DNA from: Gordionus sp. m RMFG-2023
Taxonomy: Eukaryota > Nematomorpha > Gordioida > Chordodea > Parachordodidae
Length of the DNA stretch: 64,000 nt
Assembly (NCBI RefSeq): GCF_954871325.1
Contig: NC_088776.1
Span: 41,930,569 to 41,994,568, forward strand
Direction of reading: 5' to 3'
A program made the translations under genes and the position numbers. Under the pieces are notes generated by a model that ran no database searches, was not told the origin of the DNA, and saw only the letters and a list, made by a program, of their open reading frames with translations. This document shows positions 23,946 through 36,200 of the stretch, piece by piece. How positions within the stretch are numbered: the stretch's first letter is position 1; each line of letters begins with the position of its first letter.

Positions 23946-24171
23946 TTATTTGGTCAATAAATGGTATTATAAATTAAATATCATACATTCACATTACTAA
24001 TTTTAAATATCCTTATTTGCATATATAAAAACCTTGTAATATTGTTTTTATATTATTCTAATTTTATTTTGTATATAAATATTTTTAAAATGTAAAAAGA
24101 TGATTATAAAATTATTAGATCTAACGTAAAATAAAAATAAATTATATTTAATACTTGTTTTGATTTTAACA

Positions 24172-26480
24172 AGTCCCTGCCTACCTCATCATCCGATAGT
24201 TTGATATAAAGGAGTAGCGATTCAAATCCGATATTAAGACACAGCCTATGATGTGCCTTATACATTTTATTTTCTCATATTTATGTTTATTGACTGGAAG
24301 AATTGAATGATAAATTAATACTAATCAAGCTTTATATATCAACACACTCAGATATTTGATACAATTTTGGTTGTGGCATGATGCCAATCTAGACAATTTT
24401 TTCTTATTTTGCCAATAATGGGTTTTTCTTTAAACTATTTATCAAAAATGTTTGCTCTAAAATCTACTAAATACTTAATAATTATTTGTGCAAATTTTGG
24501 AGTCAATGCTTCCAGAAGTTTGGCTGACATGTGTAACGTGATAATTAGGTTAATTTTTCATGGTTGGCGAAATTGATGGAAGAAATAATATGTAATATAC
24601 AAATTTTAACACAAATTAGATTTAAAACCTGTATCATCTTTTTTTCTGACTTGATAGATTTTTTTATATTTTATCAATAACTTATGTCCCTTAAAGCCAT
24701 TTATACCAAACAGATGAAAGCAATAAGATGTATTAAATGAGCACTATTTAATTTAATGGTTTAGTATAAATTTTGGAATTTGTGTTTTCAAAAGTTTAGC
24801 TCACTTCAAGCTTAAAACGTGACGTCATAGTTTTTATTTTGCATATAACCTGGTTTTTAGTGTGACGTCATAGTAATAATTTAGTCTTGTCCGGGTTTTG
24901 TAATTTTTTATTTTAAGTCAGACAATATTTTTCCTTTCTCCGGTCCGGTGTCTTGATTATATATAGCATAGGCATAGACGGGGGGGGGCAAGAGGAAATA
25001 CCCCCCCCCTTCAGAAATTTATCACTTTTTGTGAATACCATTTTAAGCTAATAAAAATATCCTTCTTAATCCTTTCCCCATCCCCTATCTCCCAAAAATG
25101 TATGAATATACCTTAAACTATTGATTATAATTATAATTTTTTGGAAAAAAGCAAATTATATGTAAAAAAAGTGAAACCAAAAATGTTTTTTAGGAATTTT
25201 AATTAATTTATTTTAATAAGAGTAAAATATAATTATAAAACTGTTGATAAAATTAAATCATAAATTAAATAAAAAAATTAAAGCACAATACAAATAATGG
25301 AATATTATATGTCGTTGATTTACAGTATATCTTATTTTATCAATTATCATATGACAATCAAATAACTTTATAAATAGGGAATTATATATTTTACAGAAGA
25401 CTTTTGCCTAGTTCCTTCCTGGTAAACTAGAACTGTTAGCACGATTCGACAAGTTTGGAACCTATATGATTTATTTGGTTTTATTTTGACGTATAAATCT
25501 TAAGATATCGAATTGGTTTATTGCTCTCCTCAATATGTGTTACCCTTTTTTTAAACGTTACTAGATTTATTTGGACTTTATTTTATTGTTCTATCATTAT
25601 ATCCCTAATGTGGTTGATAAAACATTACAAAATAGAACTTTAATAAATATATATAGAAATATGAAATATTAAAATATAGTTAATTTCATTTTATAAGAAT
25701 CTAAAATGGATTATGAAATTTATTTTAGAATTAAGTATATCTACAAATTCAATAGTAGATGGTATGAATTTAGTCAAACAAATATTTTATAGTCTCAATA
25801 TTTAGAAAAATGATGGAAAAGAGGGTTGGCCTATTTTTGACAAATCTCAAGGCTTAGGTAATATTAGGTATGCTAAAATCTTCATTTGGCTCTATTTTTT
25901 TGAATAAGCGAAATCAAGATATATATCTAGATAGTAATTATATTGAAAAGAAATGAACAATGGATCTCAAAAAGTTTTACAGTCCATCTATCGCTCAGAT
26001 GTTACAATATTATGATTGGAAATTTACAATATTGTAGAATTTTGAAGGCTAATTAATTAATCATTCATGTTTAATTATATTAAAAACTAACGGTTTCGGA
26101 TTTAGAATCTTATTAGTATTTAAAGAGCTATAAAAGTATGACATAAAAGTATAAACCAAACAAATAATTATAATAATATCTTCCGTAGAAAAAATTTAAA
26201 ATAGGTAATCTATGATATTGCTTGACATTTTCTAACAAAATTAATTGAAAAAAATATATATAAGTTACGAAAGTGCACAGTATTTTTACAATAATTTTCT
26301 AATCATATTTTAAATAAATAAAGAAATTCAAATATCCCAAGTCCAAAAATATAGCAAGATTTCTTAGTCAAAAAAAAACAAAAACATTAAAACACAATAG
26401 TCCTTTTGCAATCATGAAGTTTATTTAATGATAAAAACTCTTAGAATATTGAATTTTAAGAACTTTAATATTGTCTTGAT
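24172..26480. other. Intergenic, no gene; paired TGACGTCA sites and G/C runs
   Basis: Mostly A/T-rich. Two perfect TGACGTCA octamers lie at 24820-24827 and 24863-24870. A run of nine G (24980-24988), preceded by GGCATAGAC, is followed 12 bases later by nine C (25001-25009); this resembles TTF-hAT termini. Near 25840-25900 there is a weak match to the MITE core seen at 10.2 kb. No coding frame is supported. Confidence 0.45.
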
Positions 26481-26640
26481 TGGAATTAGACGTAGTTAGA
26501 TATAATCGGCGGCACATGCCTCTTTCGAGAGAATGCTTTCCCCTCGCTAAATTGCTGTTAATTTATTGTTAAGTGCCCTCTAACTCACCACTAATGTTCT
26601 CAGCAACGGCTCGAGGTATAAAAATTTGAGGATTTTAATA
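26481..26640. other. Unexplained GC-balanced island with a UUCG hairpin
   Basis: About 150 bp of markedly more balanced composition than its surroundings. CTCT-TTCG-AGAG at 26520-26531 would form a stable tetraloop hairpin in RNA. No frame gives a recognisable protein, and it does not match tRNA or the common spliceosomal RNAs from memory. It could be an element end or a small RNA. Confidence 0.25.
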
Positions 26641-27090
26641 TATTCATAAAAATGTGAGTTTTCACATTTAAGAAAAATTGGAAAAAGTTCATACATAAAT
26701 TATATTTTATTTTTAATTTGAATATATAATTAATAATTTAATAATATAAAATTTAAATATTTTACACAAGCTTATATTATTTTAATATTATAAATGAACT
26801 ATGAAATAACCACTCTATAATAAAAGCAAGACTAATTATGTTTTCGTTTTAATATATACTTTGAAAATCTAATTTTAAGAATGAAAATGAAAAATTTACC
26901 ACATCGACAGATTAAACTTTACTATGATCCTCTAAATAATAAAAATAAATGTTTTCTTTATTTTTATTGTATTTAAAAATTGTTGCCTAGTTTAAATATA
27001 TTTGTATAAATTATATTTTTAAGAATCAATTTTTTTAAATAAAAATATAAACGGCCAATTTTTTACATTTAACTGGAAAAGGATTAATCT
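26641..27090. other. AT-rich stretch, no gene seen
   Basis: Almost pure A/T words with nothing recognisable. Confidence 0.45.
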
Positions 27091-27092
27091 TA

Positions 27093-27616
27093 GTTCGCAA
27101 ATTTTTATTTAATTTTAGGTCCAAACCAGGTCTCAGTCCAAATTTTTAGGTCTGCGCTTCCCTAAATTTTTAATTGAAAATATAAATTGAATACATTTCT
27201 ACAAAGTTAAATAAAATAAAAATCACTAATAAATGATTATATTTTATTAATTTACATATCGTTTGGTATTGCAGTCTTTGTCCTAATCCCAAAGTTTTTG
27301 AAATTCCAAGCCCGTCATTCCGGGCCTGGAGCTTGAGAAACCAGAGTACTTTGAACTAGAGATCTACAAATCCTGGTCCGGCTCATACCTGAACCGAATA
27401 CGATCCGGCCCAAAGCCTTTTAAAAAAATTTGAGCCAAATTTAAATATGATATCACTCAACTTTGTGGAACAAATTGATATATTTTAAAATTTTGGAAGA
27501 AACACGGCGCCAATATTTTTTATTTAATATTGTTTTACATTAAGAAAATAGCAAATTATTTAAATAAAATTGTGCATGGCCAGACGTGAAAAATTAGACC
27601 CTATGCGGAATATGAC
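27093..27616. mobile_element. Decayed GGCCCGG-type hAT derivatives
   Basis: A left end TAGAGATCTACAAATC followed by GGTCCGGCTC begins at 27357. A degraded right end near 27583-27616 (GTGAAAAATTAGACCCTATG) matches the right ends of the copies at 39791-40204 and 50759-51164. Upstream, 27110-27345 carries further diverged pieces (AGGTCCAAACCAGGTCTCAG, CCGGGCCTGGAGC) of an older related unit. No coding content. No target duplication could be confirmed. Confidence 0.5.
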
Positions 27617-28360
27617 TTAAAACCACTTATGCATATTATAAAATAAATTTTGAATTTATTTTTTATCATTGGCTATTTATCAGATTGATCAAATTTCATG
27701 AGGTATTGTAAAAATGAAAAGAACTAAGTATTTTAAATGCTATAAGTGTTTACAAAATGATCAAGATCGTGTTTTCTTTTTACTTTGGCGAAATTTTCTT
27801 TGGCGAGTTTTCTAATTTATATTTAAAAAATGTAAGTTGTGACAGAGTTGTTATAAGGTTGTATATATCTCATATTAAAGTGTCTGTATCATTTGCTAGA
27901 TACATTTTTAGATGAATCTGGTGTCTGCTGACCCACCACCATGGCATTACGACTTCTTTGATTTCGAAATATTAGAAAAATTTATTTTAAAAGATTATTT
28001 ATTAAAAAATTTGGTTTACTGGGTGATATTTGATCATAAATCCTGTGCCCACATAAAATTGGTTTTATAGATGAAACATGTGAAATATTTGATCATAGAA
28101 ATATGTTTGACTACATATAGAATTAACTTATTTTAATATATAAACTAATCCTTATAAAGAGGTCAAATAATTTAGATAAAATCATATTAAACCTATTTGA
28201 AATATCATATATTTCTCATATATAGCTTTCAATATCTATCTCATTTCTTCTTTATAAAATAAAAATGTCTATATTCTTCTAGATATAAGCCAGAAAGCTT
28301 TGAACCGTTCGTGACTATGTATCACTTAGTTATTTTATGTTTCATTTTATTCATTTTGCT
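27617..28360. other. Intergenic, one short unconvincing frame
   Basis: Mainly A/T-rich. A 52-codon frame at 27912-28070 (MNLVSADPPPWHYDFFDFEI...) starts in a locally GC-richer patch, but has no recognised match, splice context or homologue in the window. No other feature seen. Confidence 0.3.
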
Positions 28361-28671
28361 CGTCAAGAATGATGGGGAATCAGAATTTTCTTATTTATTC
28401 GATGATAAAATCTGACATTTTCCCTTTATTTTTCTGATTTAGGCTGATTTATCCATCATCAAATAAAAGGGAAAATTTGGATTCACCCATCATCAAATTA
28501 AAGCTATAATTCCTACTCCCCCATTTTTTGACATGATTCAAAAATTTACCTTTATTTTCCAGATTTATTCATAAATTTAATAAAGCGAAAATTTCTGATT
28601 TATCCATCATCAAACAAATAGGATCTGATACATCCATCATAATTAAGGAGAATATTATGATTCCCCGTGAC
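28361..28671. repeat. MITE with three internal TTTATCCATCATCAAA-like repeats
   Basis: The left end GTCAAGAATGATGGGGAATC is mirrored by GATTCCCCGTGACGGG at the right, giving roughly 20 bp of imperfect terminal inverted repeat. The interior repeats a TT(T)ATCCATCATCAAA-like word and AAGGGAAAAT words. No coding frame. The superfamily is unknown. Confidence 0.5.
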
Positions 28672-29082
28672 GGGCTTTCTGCTCGTATTTTATAATAATT
28701 TAATTATATATTTTATAATCATTTAATTATATATTTTATCAATAATTAAAATACAAATAAAAAAATGTTTGGTTCATGTCAGACTTGAGTTTTTTTTACA
28801 ATCAATTTTAACATTATGCACATCTTACATGATTTTAATAAAAAAAATTCTATCTAAAATGTAGCTTGGAAAAATTGCACATATAGATACAAAGTGTATC
28901 CGTATTAGATGCCTTTTTAGGCCATGTATCTATATTTAGATTCATTTGAAAATATCTTTTAATAACTCACGTCTATCTGGATCAGAAAATAATCAAAAAT
29001 CCTCTTGTGGTAATTCAGAAGCTCTCAATGTTAAATTATTTATTGAGGGCGTTTTTAAATTTTGAAAAATCTGATTTTAACA
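28672..29082. other. AT-rich stretch, no gene seen
   Basis: No coding phrase or repeat boundary recognised. Confidence 0.4.
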
Positions 29083-29581
29083 ATGGGGAAACAGAGATTA
29101 AATGGCAGTTGTTTTGATCTTTTGCTATAAAATTTATTTTAATTTTATAAAAAACTAATTGTATCATTGGATAGGTTAATCATTTGACTACAAAATAAAA
29201 AACGAGGCTTTTTAACCTTTATGGGTGCTGTTTAGGATCAAGTAAAAATTGTGTATTTTATTGTTTACTAACAACCCTAAGAAAGATGGTAAGCTCTTGG
29301 GGGTATGATGACAAATATTAAATTTAACTCACAAAAGAAAATTTTTTTATTTTATTATTATTAAAATAAATACTAAATAAAAAAGTTTGTGAAAAGGAGC
29401 AAAAAAATTATTTTTAAACAATATCTTTTGAAAGTCAAATTTTCACTACCAAATAAACATAATGAAAATAGTATAGGAATATATCTTTTGACCAAATTTA
29501 AAACAATTAGTGCCCTAACGATAAAAAAGTTATAGCCGTTTACCTTTTTACCGGATCTACCATATAGCCCCGTCTCCTCTA
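29083..29581. repeat. MITE of the GGGGAGACCGGGG family
   Basis: The left part (TGGGGAAACAGAGATTAAAT, then AACTAATTGTATCATTGGAT) aligns with 35750-35860 (AGGGAGACCGGGGTTATATG, then AACTAATTGTACCATTAGAT). The right end reads CATATAGCCCCGTCTCCTCT, the complement of such a left end. No transposase. Another right end of this type occurs alone at about 29775-29793. Confidence 0.55.
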
Positions 29582-29956
29582 ATATATTTGCCACACATTC
29601 ACTTCATTATTATATACAACTAAACTGAATTTCGCTCCTTAAACTGTGTTGTTCACAAATTAAATAAATGTTCTGGCGTTTTCCTTCCGTTGGATGTTAG
29701 ATAAAAATAAAATTCAATCACCATAGATAAGTATTTTAAGAATAATATACAGAGTGCCGACCAATCCCGCTCATCCACATCCTGTCTCCCCTACTGATTG
29801 ATACATTAATAAATTAAACCATAAACTTTGTCGATCAGTGATTAGTCCGGTTCTGTGTTTAGATATAATGAAAAATGAAAAGTTTAGCCTATATATAAAG
29901 GTGAAGATGTTGAGAAAAATGTCCAATTTTCGAAGATGAGATACAACATATTACAA

Positions 29957-30793
29957 AGAAATCTTCATAGGCCTTGATTTTATGACTAAGCCCGACCCAG
30001 GCCCGTCATAAAAAATTTGTAATCCCAGATCCAGCATGGCCCGCATTTAATATTTTTAAAAGAATCCCATGGCCCAAGCCCATTAAATTATTTTATAACA
30101 CTTATGTAAAATAATACAAGTGGAAATATATTATTTTATTTAGAAATATAAACAAAATTTTAATCTAAATAATTTCAAATTATCATTTAAAAATAATATT
30201 TTATCAACAATAACTTTATCATTTATATTTGAATAAAAGGAGAAAAATATTATTATTGATTTGATTTGCATTTATATCTAAATAAATTTATTAAATTTAA
30301 TATTTGAAATATATATCTGCCAAAAGTTATGGATGATGCATTTTATCTTTTTATTAATAACCATTATTATTAAGCCTAATCTTTATAGGCAGCTACACAT
30401 AGATATATATATATAACATGTTATTGTTAATAAAATAGGATCCCTCAAAATTTAAAAAATATTTATTACCTATGCACTTTAAATTTTATAGTTATTGTTA
30501 AATATAAGTAAAATACTAAATTTTTGATTTTAAATAAAACAAGCAATAAAAGCAAAATTAGCACTCTCCAGGGTATGTAGAATAGTGTATTGTGATATAT
30601 AATACTAATAAAATTATATTGATTTGTTATATTTGGCCTATTAAATCCCTTAAAATAAGCTGAATTTAAATGAAAAATTTTAGACCCAAGCCCGGCCTAA
30701 GCCCATTAAAAAATTGAAAACCCAGACCCGCAAGAAAATATAATATTAACATGCCCTGCCTGCGGGCCGTGGCCTCGGCCCATGAAGGACTCT
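29957..30793. mobile_element. Non-autonomous hAT, GGCCC-rich ends, near-exact 8 bp duplication
   Basis: TATTACAA before and GATTACAA after (29949-29956, 30794-30801) match at seven of eight bases. The terminal repeats are AGAAATCTTCATAGGCC on the left and GGCCCATGAAGGACTCT on the right. GCCC-rich subterminal words (AAGCCCGACCCAGGCCCG, AGCCCGGCCTAAGCCC) flank an A/T-rich middle. No transposase phrase was found. Confidence 0.7.
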
Positions 30794-31019
30794 GATTACA
30801 ATCCCGGATCTTATAAAAGCTAAAGCACAAACATCAATAAAATTTTTAAAAACACTAACTAATTATTTTAACCAAATAATCTTCTTTTACAATAGTCACA
30901 TACAAAAACATCTTTACATCCCTAATATCAAAATCTTTCACAAATTTATCTTCCTCTTCCTCCCTTAGACATTCAGCCATTTTAAAACGAAAATAAAATC
31001 GGAGGCCACGAATGGCTTA

Positions 31020-31556
31020 TGGCCCTGTCAAGCAAAAACCTAGGGAATCTAACCAATGAACAAAAGAATGACTTTAAGATATAGACTCAGATGCGACCTA
31101 GTTCAACCTCATTGCATAAACTGCAACCTTTTAGTAAATGCCAAGGGAAGGAATGGTCTCAACTGCATTAAAAGTCAAGGATGTAACCAACGTCATACAT
31201 CAATAAACAAATTATTAAGCCTCTATAGCTCGCACTGAATTCTAGTACCCTGCAACATCTCATCAGATGACAGCTTAAGACCCGACAATCTGACCACCAT
31301 CCCCTCGCTATGGGCAAATCCCGTATTTGGGATTATACATGTGTCTCATCCTTCCCCACTAATATATTATAGCAACCTGTTTACTCAAGCAGAGAATAAA
31401 AAAATAAACAAATGCCTAAGCAATTTTATATTTTCACTAATAGCTACGTTAGTTAAAAAATTTAACTCACAAAATATAATTGCAAACCTGAACCAAGAGA
31501 ATTCTTTTTCTTCAGACAAAACATACAAATCAATATTTTTAAACTATCCTTTTTAA
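31020..31556 (+). mobile_element. LINE 3' end (C-terminal zinc-binding domain)
   Basis: The frame at 31056-31238 reads LRYRLRCDLVQPHCINCNLL...GRNGLNCIKSQGCNQRHTSI. This matches the C-terminal motif of many non-LTR reverse transcriptases, 'RLG..L...H.C.CG..v...G.HGL.C..s.gr..RH..iN'. After a frame break, SSDDSLRPDNLTTIPSLWAN and LFTQAENKKINKCLSNFIFS (31341-31556) follow the next conserved part ('RPDg.t..pw..gk...wD.T...'). It is a 5'-truncated, mutated copy; no RT palm is present. It is a different LINE family from the RTE-like ones at 4-8 kb. Confidence 0.7.
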
Positions 31557-33176
31557 GAACTCAATTATGTTTTTCTAAAGATTAAATTTTTATTTTTTTT
31601 AAGTTCATATAATTTTATTTATATTTTTACATTTTTATAGATATTATATATAATAGCTTTAATAAATGATTTTATAAATTTAATATTCTTTAGTTACACT
31701 TACTCATTTTTACATTTTATATAAAAATAATTTTAAATTTTTCAAAAAAAACTTGGGGAAGGAAGAGCCATCACCGGGACTAAAAATTGATCATTTTTGC
31801 ATACAATTATATAATATTTATTATAAAAGATTTAATTATAATATTTTAAAAAAATTTAATCATAACTCTGGTCATATTATAAATGTTAAAATTGGTGTGT
31901 AAATGGCTTGTTTCGACTTCAAAATTTTACTTTAAGATAATTTTGGCATTTTTTGTTCAAATAAATAAGTATTTTATGCAGAATAGGAGATATTTAATCG
32001 GGGGGGGGGGGGGAGATAAAATTATGTATTGTGTTATATTATGTTATCCAATGCAAAAAAAATTATAACAGCATAGCTTCTAGAAAGTTGAATCGAATAA
32101 TAAAATATTCTTATATTAGTTAATTTGTAATTGAATAATGAAATATTCGTAGGCGACAATTGAATAATCGAATAATTTAGTATTCGTTTTTGTATGAATT
32201 GAATAATATAATATTCGTATTCATAAAATGAATAACGGATAATTTGATTTTTTAAAGGTATTTATTTAGTGCACAAATTTTTTTTATAAGTTTTGAGAAA
32301 GATTAATCAAATATAATATTAAGCCATTTCATATAACATCAGTCCTTTGCCCACATCTTATGTATTAACACCCCACTAGCCCGCTTATTATATAAAATGA
32401 CAATTCAAGTATGTTTTTACAAAATTTATTACTTAAATATCAAAAATTGATGGTAAACAACTAATATAAATGAAATAGGCGACTTATAAAAGAAAATAAA
32501 TAGCCCTCTTTTTTGCAAAAATTAAACAGCTCCTTTACATGCCTCTCTCAACCACAAAATAGTATTTAATAATATTAAATTAAATTAAAATGTTTCCCAT
32601 TTTATCATCTAGACCCCTGGTATTATTATATATTTTTTAAATTTTTTGAGAAAATGTTTCAAAAATCGGAGATTCTATTCATAATATTATTAGTAAGAAA
32701 TTGTCAAAAATATTTCTTCACAATATAACTAAAAGATGGAATATGTTGTGTCTAGAAATTTCAAGGTCTTTTTTACGTGCATTAGTATATAAAAACAAAT
32801 CTTATTTCCCCAATGGTAGATGTCATTTTTTTACAATTCATGGTGGTGTAATACACAATCTTATCATTAATTTTTTTCGAAATAGCAAAAAAAATTGTTA
32901 TTGTTAAAAATGATATAATATTTTTAAAGTGTCAAATTTTGTGACATGAAAATAGAAGGACATATCTTAAAGGTAAAAACAAATGATAATTTATGCCATA
33001 AAGGCCTCATTTTTTTAATTTTTTATTTTTTTTGATGAATGACCCAATATTAATATCATTATGGCATTTTTGGATAAAAATTGTTAATTATTTATATAAT
33101 TTTTTGTATATATAGACGTACATAATGTTTTAATGTTTAGCATCGAGTGTTGTTTTAGTACATAAATATTTTTTTT
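31557..33176. other. AT-rich upstream region of the lipocalin gene
   Basis: Contains a run of 14 G at 32000-32013. A cluster of GAATAAT/ATTATTCG words at 32085-32250 is probably a decayed MITE. A phrase IFLHNITKRWNMLCLEI near 32709-32760 faintly recalls the hAT 'TRWNS' block. No gene is supported. About 1.5 kb of this could hold distal promoter elements, but none is recognised. Confidence 0.35.
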
Positions 33177-33183
33177 TATAAAA
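33177..33183 (+). promoter_or_regulatory. TATA box of the lipocalin gene
   Basis: TATAAAA lies 44 bases before the first Met codon, so transcription would start roughly 15-20 bases ahead of the ATG. In such AT-rich DNA the match is suggestive only; position relative to the gene is the main support. Confidence 0.4.
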
Positions 33184-33226
33184 TATCTAAATAAGACTAT
33201 TAAAGCTCTCTTAATTTTATTTAAAA

Positions 33227-33287
33227 ATGAGAAAAATGAATTGGTTGATACAGTTGAATTTCATATTTTTTATTCATTATATATACG
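33227..33287 (+). CDS. Lipocalin exon 1 (signal peptide)
   Basis: Starts at the first ATG after the TATA box; a second in-frame ATG follows three codons on and could also serve. It encodes 20 codons plus one base and ends TAC-G/GTACAA. The next exon supplies GT to make Gly. The following intron is only 78 bp and ends ATATTACAG. Confidence 0.65.
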
Positions 33288-36200
33288 GTACAATATAGCA
33301 TAGAAATATATATAAATTATTGAATAATTTATAAAATTAACCTATTTTAAATTCAAATATTACAGGTAATCCGCGCGAAAGATATCATACGAAAAATTTG
33401 GATGGTAGCAAATTACTTGATATAGAAAATGATGAAGCGTCCACTTGTTTAGACAAAGATATCATTCCGCAGGGAATAATCCACACTCAGAATGTAAATC
33501 CCCTTAAATATTTTTGTGTATTCAGCCTTTATAGTTTAATTATAACGTCATAAATATTTTATATTAAATTAGAAGTTACCCAAATATGTGTTATTTAATT
33601 ACAACGTATTAAATCTTATTTAAAGAACTACGTAAATGTTGTTTTTCTGCATGTAAAATATTTTTTTATCCCAATATTATATTGAACTAATAAATCTTCG
33701 ATATTTTTTCCAATAGCTTATGGGAATGTGGAAGACCTACGCTCATACCATACCTCCCGATGAATATCTGTTTGAATCAGGTATAACTGAGCATCTACAC
33801 CGATTTAACACGTCATTCCAGGTCAAATATGCTGGTTATATGTAAGTGAACATACATTTTTTCTAAATCAACGTTTAAAATTTATGAAGAATTTAAATTA
33901 AAATTTTAAATAAGTGAAGCATTTAGTTTAGGAAGAGTTTATATATAACATGTAAAAATTTGTTATCTCATTAAAAAAAATTAGAATTAGTTTTTTTAAT
34001 TAAATGTAATTTTTAACTTTTATAATTTTAATGCAATATTTTTTTGTACAACATTTTTGTCCAAACAAAAGGAAGCATTGGTGATATACAGGTAATTATA
34101 TAAGTCACTATTCTATTAAACAAAAAAGTGTCAGAAAGAAAGAGTGTATATATATTTCAAGGGCGTCACTAGCCTTTACAATCTCAGGGGGCTTATGAAA
34201 AAATTAAAATTATTTTGAAAATTACCTTTGTAATGATAAATTTCAAAATTTTGAGGGAATTTTCAAATTTTTCAGGGGGCTCGAGCCCCTGCGCACCCCT
34301 CCTCCTAGTGAAGCTACCAATATATTTGTAAATATGTTTTAATAACCATTATCTATATTTCATGATTAATTTTATAAAATGACGTTAAGGAGTAAAGTCT
34401 TTGATAATAGAGTTGCGGTTTTGATTCCCATGTTATCAAACTTTTTCGTGTATATTTATTAAAGAACTTTTTATACTAGATTAATTTTCTAATAGTTTGC
34501 TTTATAATTTTATGGGGCAAGTGCATTTCCTCAAGGAGAAGCACAGCACGTGGTATTAGTTTTAATTTTATTTTAAATATGTGATAGCTGGCAGTTTTAA
34601 AAATATATTTGAGTTAAAAAATATTGGAATTTTAATAGCAAAAGTTGGTAAATATTGGATTTATTGAACGTAGGAATAATATTACATGTAAAAGTAAATA
34701 AAATATTATAATGGAATAAAAAAACATATTGAATGGGGAATTTTTAAGTTTGTCAAAGTTGTGAGAATTATAAAATAATTGTCATTAGATCGAGCTAAAA
34801 TTTAATCTTAAAGCTGTGTGCATGTATGCCCCAAAAGTTGTTTAGAAAATAAAAAGAAGAAAGGTATGCTGATTTTAATGGACACATTGGTAAAAGATTT
34901 GCTAAAATGGATAGTTAAGGCGAAGAGAGAGAGACTTGTAAGCCCCGGAATGAGCCGAAAAATGATATAACTTTAAAAATATGGGCGGGCCTAAAAATTT
35001 GAAAAAATTAAAAATTCGGGCCGGATGCGGCTCAAAAAATTATATCAATTGATCAATGGAAGAAAAATCTTATAATGGAGAATTTTATATCTATTTACTG
35101 GCCTATTTTCAATTATTTCCCTTTGAAACCATTTGCAAAATATAGCTAAATTATTCAAAATCACAAAATATTTAAATATTCCGGACTGGATCATAAAATA
35201 ATCAAAAATACTAGTCCAACCAAAAAATTTCCAGAAAAAAATCCTGAGCCAAGCTTAAAAATGAAAACTTTTTTCATATCTAGGCTTGACTTAAAATTTC
35301 GACTTCTGCAAGTCTCTAGTAATAATTTTTCACGTCTTTAGAATAAAAATTATACCTTTTTCAGTAAAAAAATGAAAGTCTCATTACGTTTATAAGAGGT
35401 AATAGGAAATGATAGATGGATTATATAATGGTTGACTAAGAAGGAATTAAGAATTTTTAAAGATTGTAGAGTAAACATGGTTAAGCAGCAGGAGTATAGA
35501 TTAGTAGTGATAAATTATAAATCACTTTAAAGAGATCCAGTTACATTAGGAATCTAAAATTAAATGAGGAAAAATTAGGAATTGAGTTGGAAGCATTGAA
35601 ATAGGCATAAGGAGGAATTTTTTGCGGCTTCCCCTATATAATTTACTGAATGCCTTTTGGCAGGTGTCCAGGTTACATTTTTTTACACTTTTTTAAAAAA
35701 AGTTTTTCTCTGAAATTTTCAGTTATATAGTCATTATTTAAATAACTTATAAGGGAGACCGGGGTTATATGGCAGTGTTTTTCTTTATTGTGATAAAACA
35801 TTATTTTCTAAACTAATTGTACCATTAGATAGTCTAATTCAGACTTTGATTAATAATATATTTCGGACCAGATAGGAATTGAACTTCAGATATTTTATTA
35901 AAATATTTTGTTTTCCTAATGGTTTTTTATGAAAAAATATTTTTTTAAGAATGTCTACAAAGCTGTTTATTATTTTTAGGCTGGATTCATATTTGGATCC
36001 GATCCAAAACAATTTAGCAGCTGAGCGATTTTTAAAATCTTTTAATGAGATCAATTTTTTTTATTATTAAAATCAATAATGCTTAGATTATTTTCATGAA
36101 TAGAATTAAAAATAAAGTTAATAATAATAAAGAAAGATTGATCTCAAAAACAGAGTTTTGGATCAGCTGTTAAATCGTGTCGGATAGGATTCCATTATAA

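Larger units (their letters stand above)
13135..24171. repeat. LTR-like repeat copy 2, split by a 10.8 kb insertion
   Basis: 13135-13187 (TGTTATATACTAAAAATATT...) and 23946-24171 (...TTGATTTTAACA) are the two halves of the repeat seen intact at 3976-4255. Joined outside the insertion they are collinear with copy 1: GTTTAA...ATTTGGTCA is continuous there. Only the outer segments belong to this repeat. Confidence 0.65.

Noticed and set aside
27912-28070. 52-codon frame starting MNLVSADPPPWHYDF
   Set aside because: Isolated, with no splice partner, signal peptide or recognised motif, and the second half is A/T-driven.
31883-32068. 61-codon frame starting MLKLVCKWLV as an alternative lipocalin first exon
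   Set aside because: It runs through a poly-G tract and has no in-phase donor. The exon at 33227-33287 gives a correct signal peptide and phase.
32701-32907. 68-codon frame upstream of the lipocalin
   Set aside because: Only a faint hAT-like RWN phrase; not enough to call a transposase fragment or a gene.
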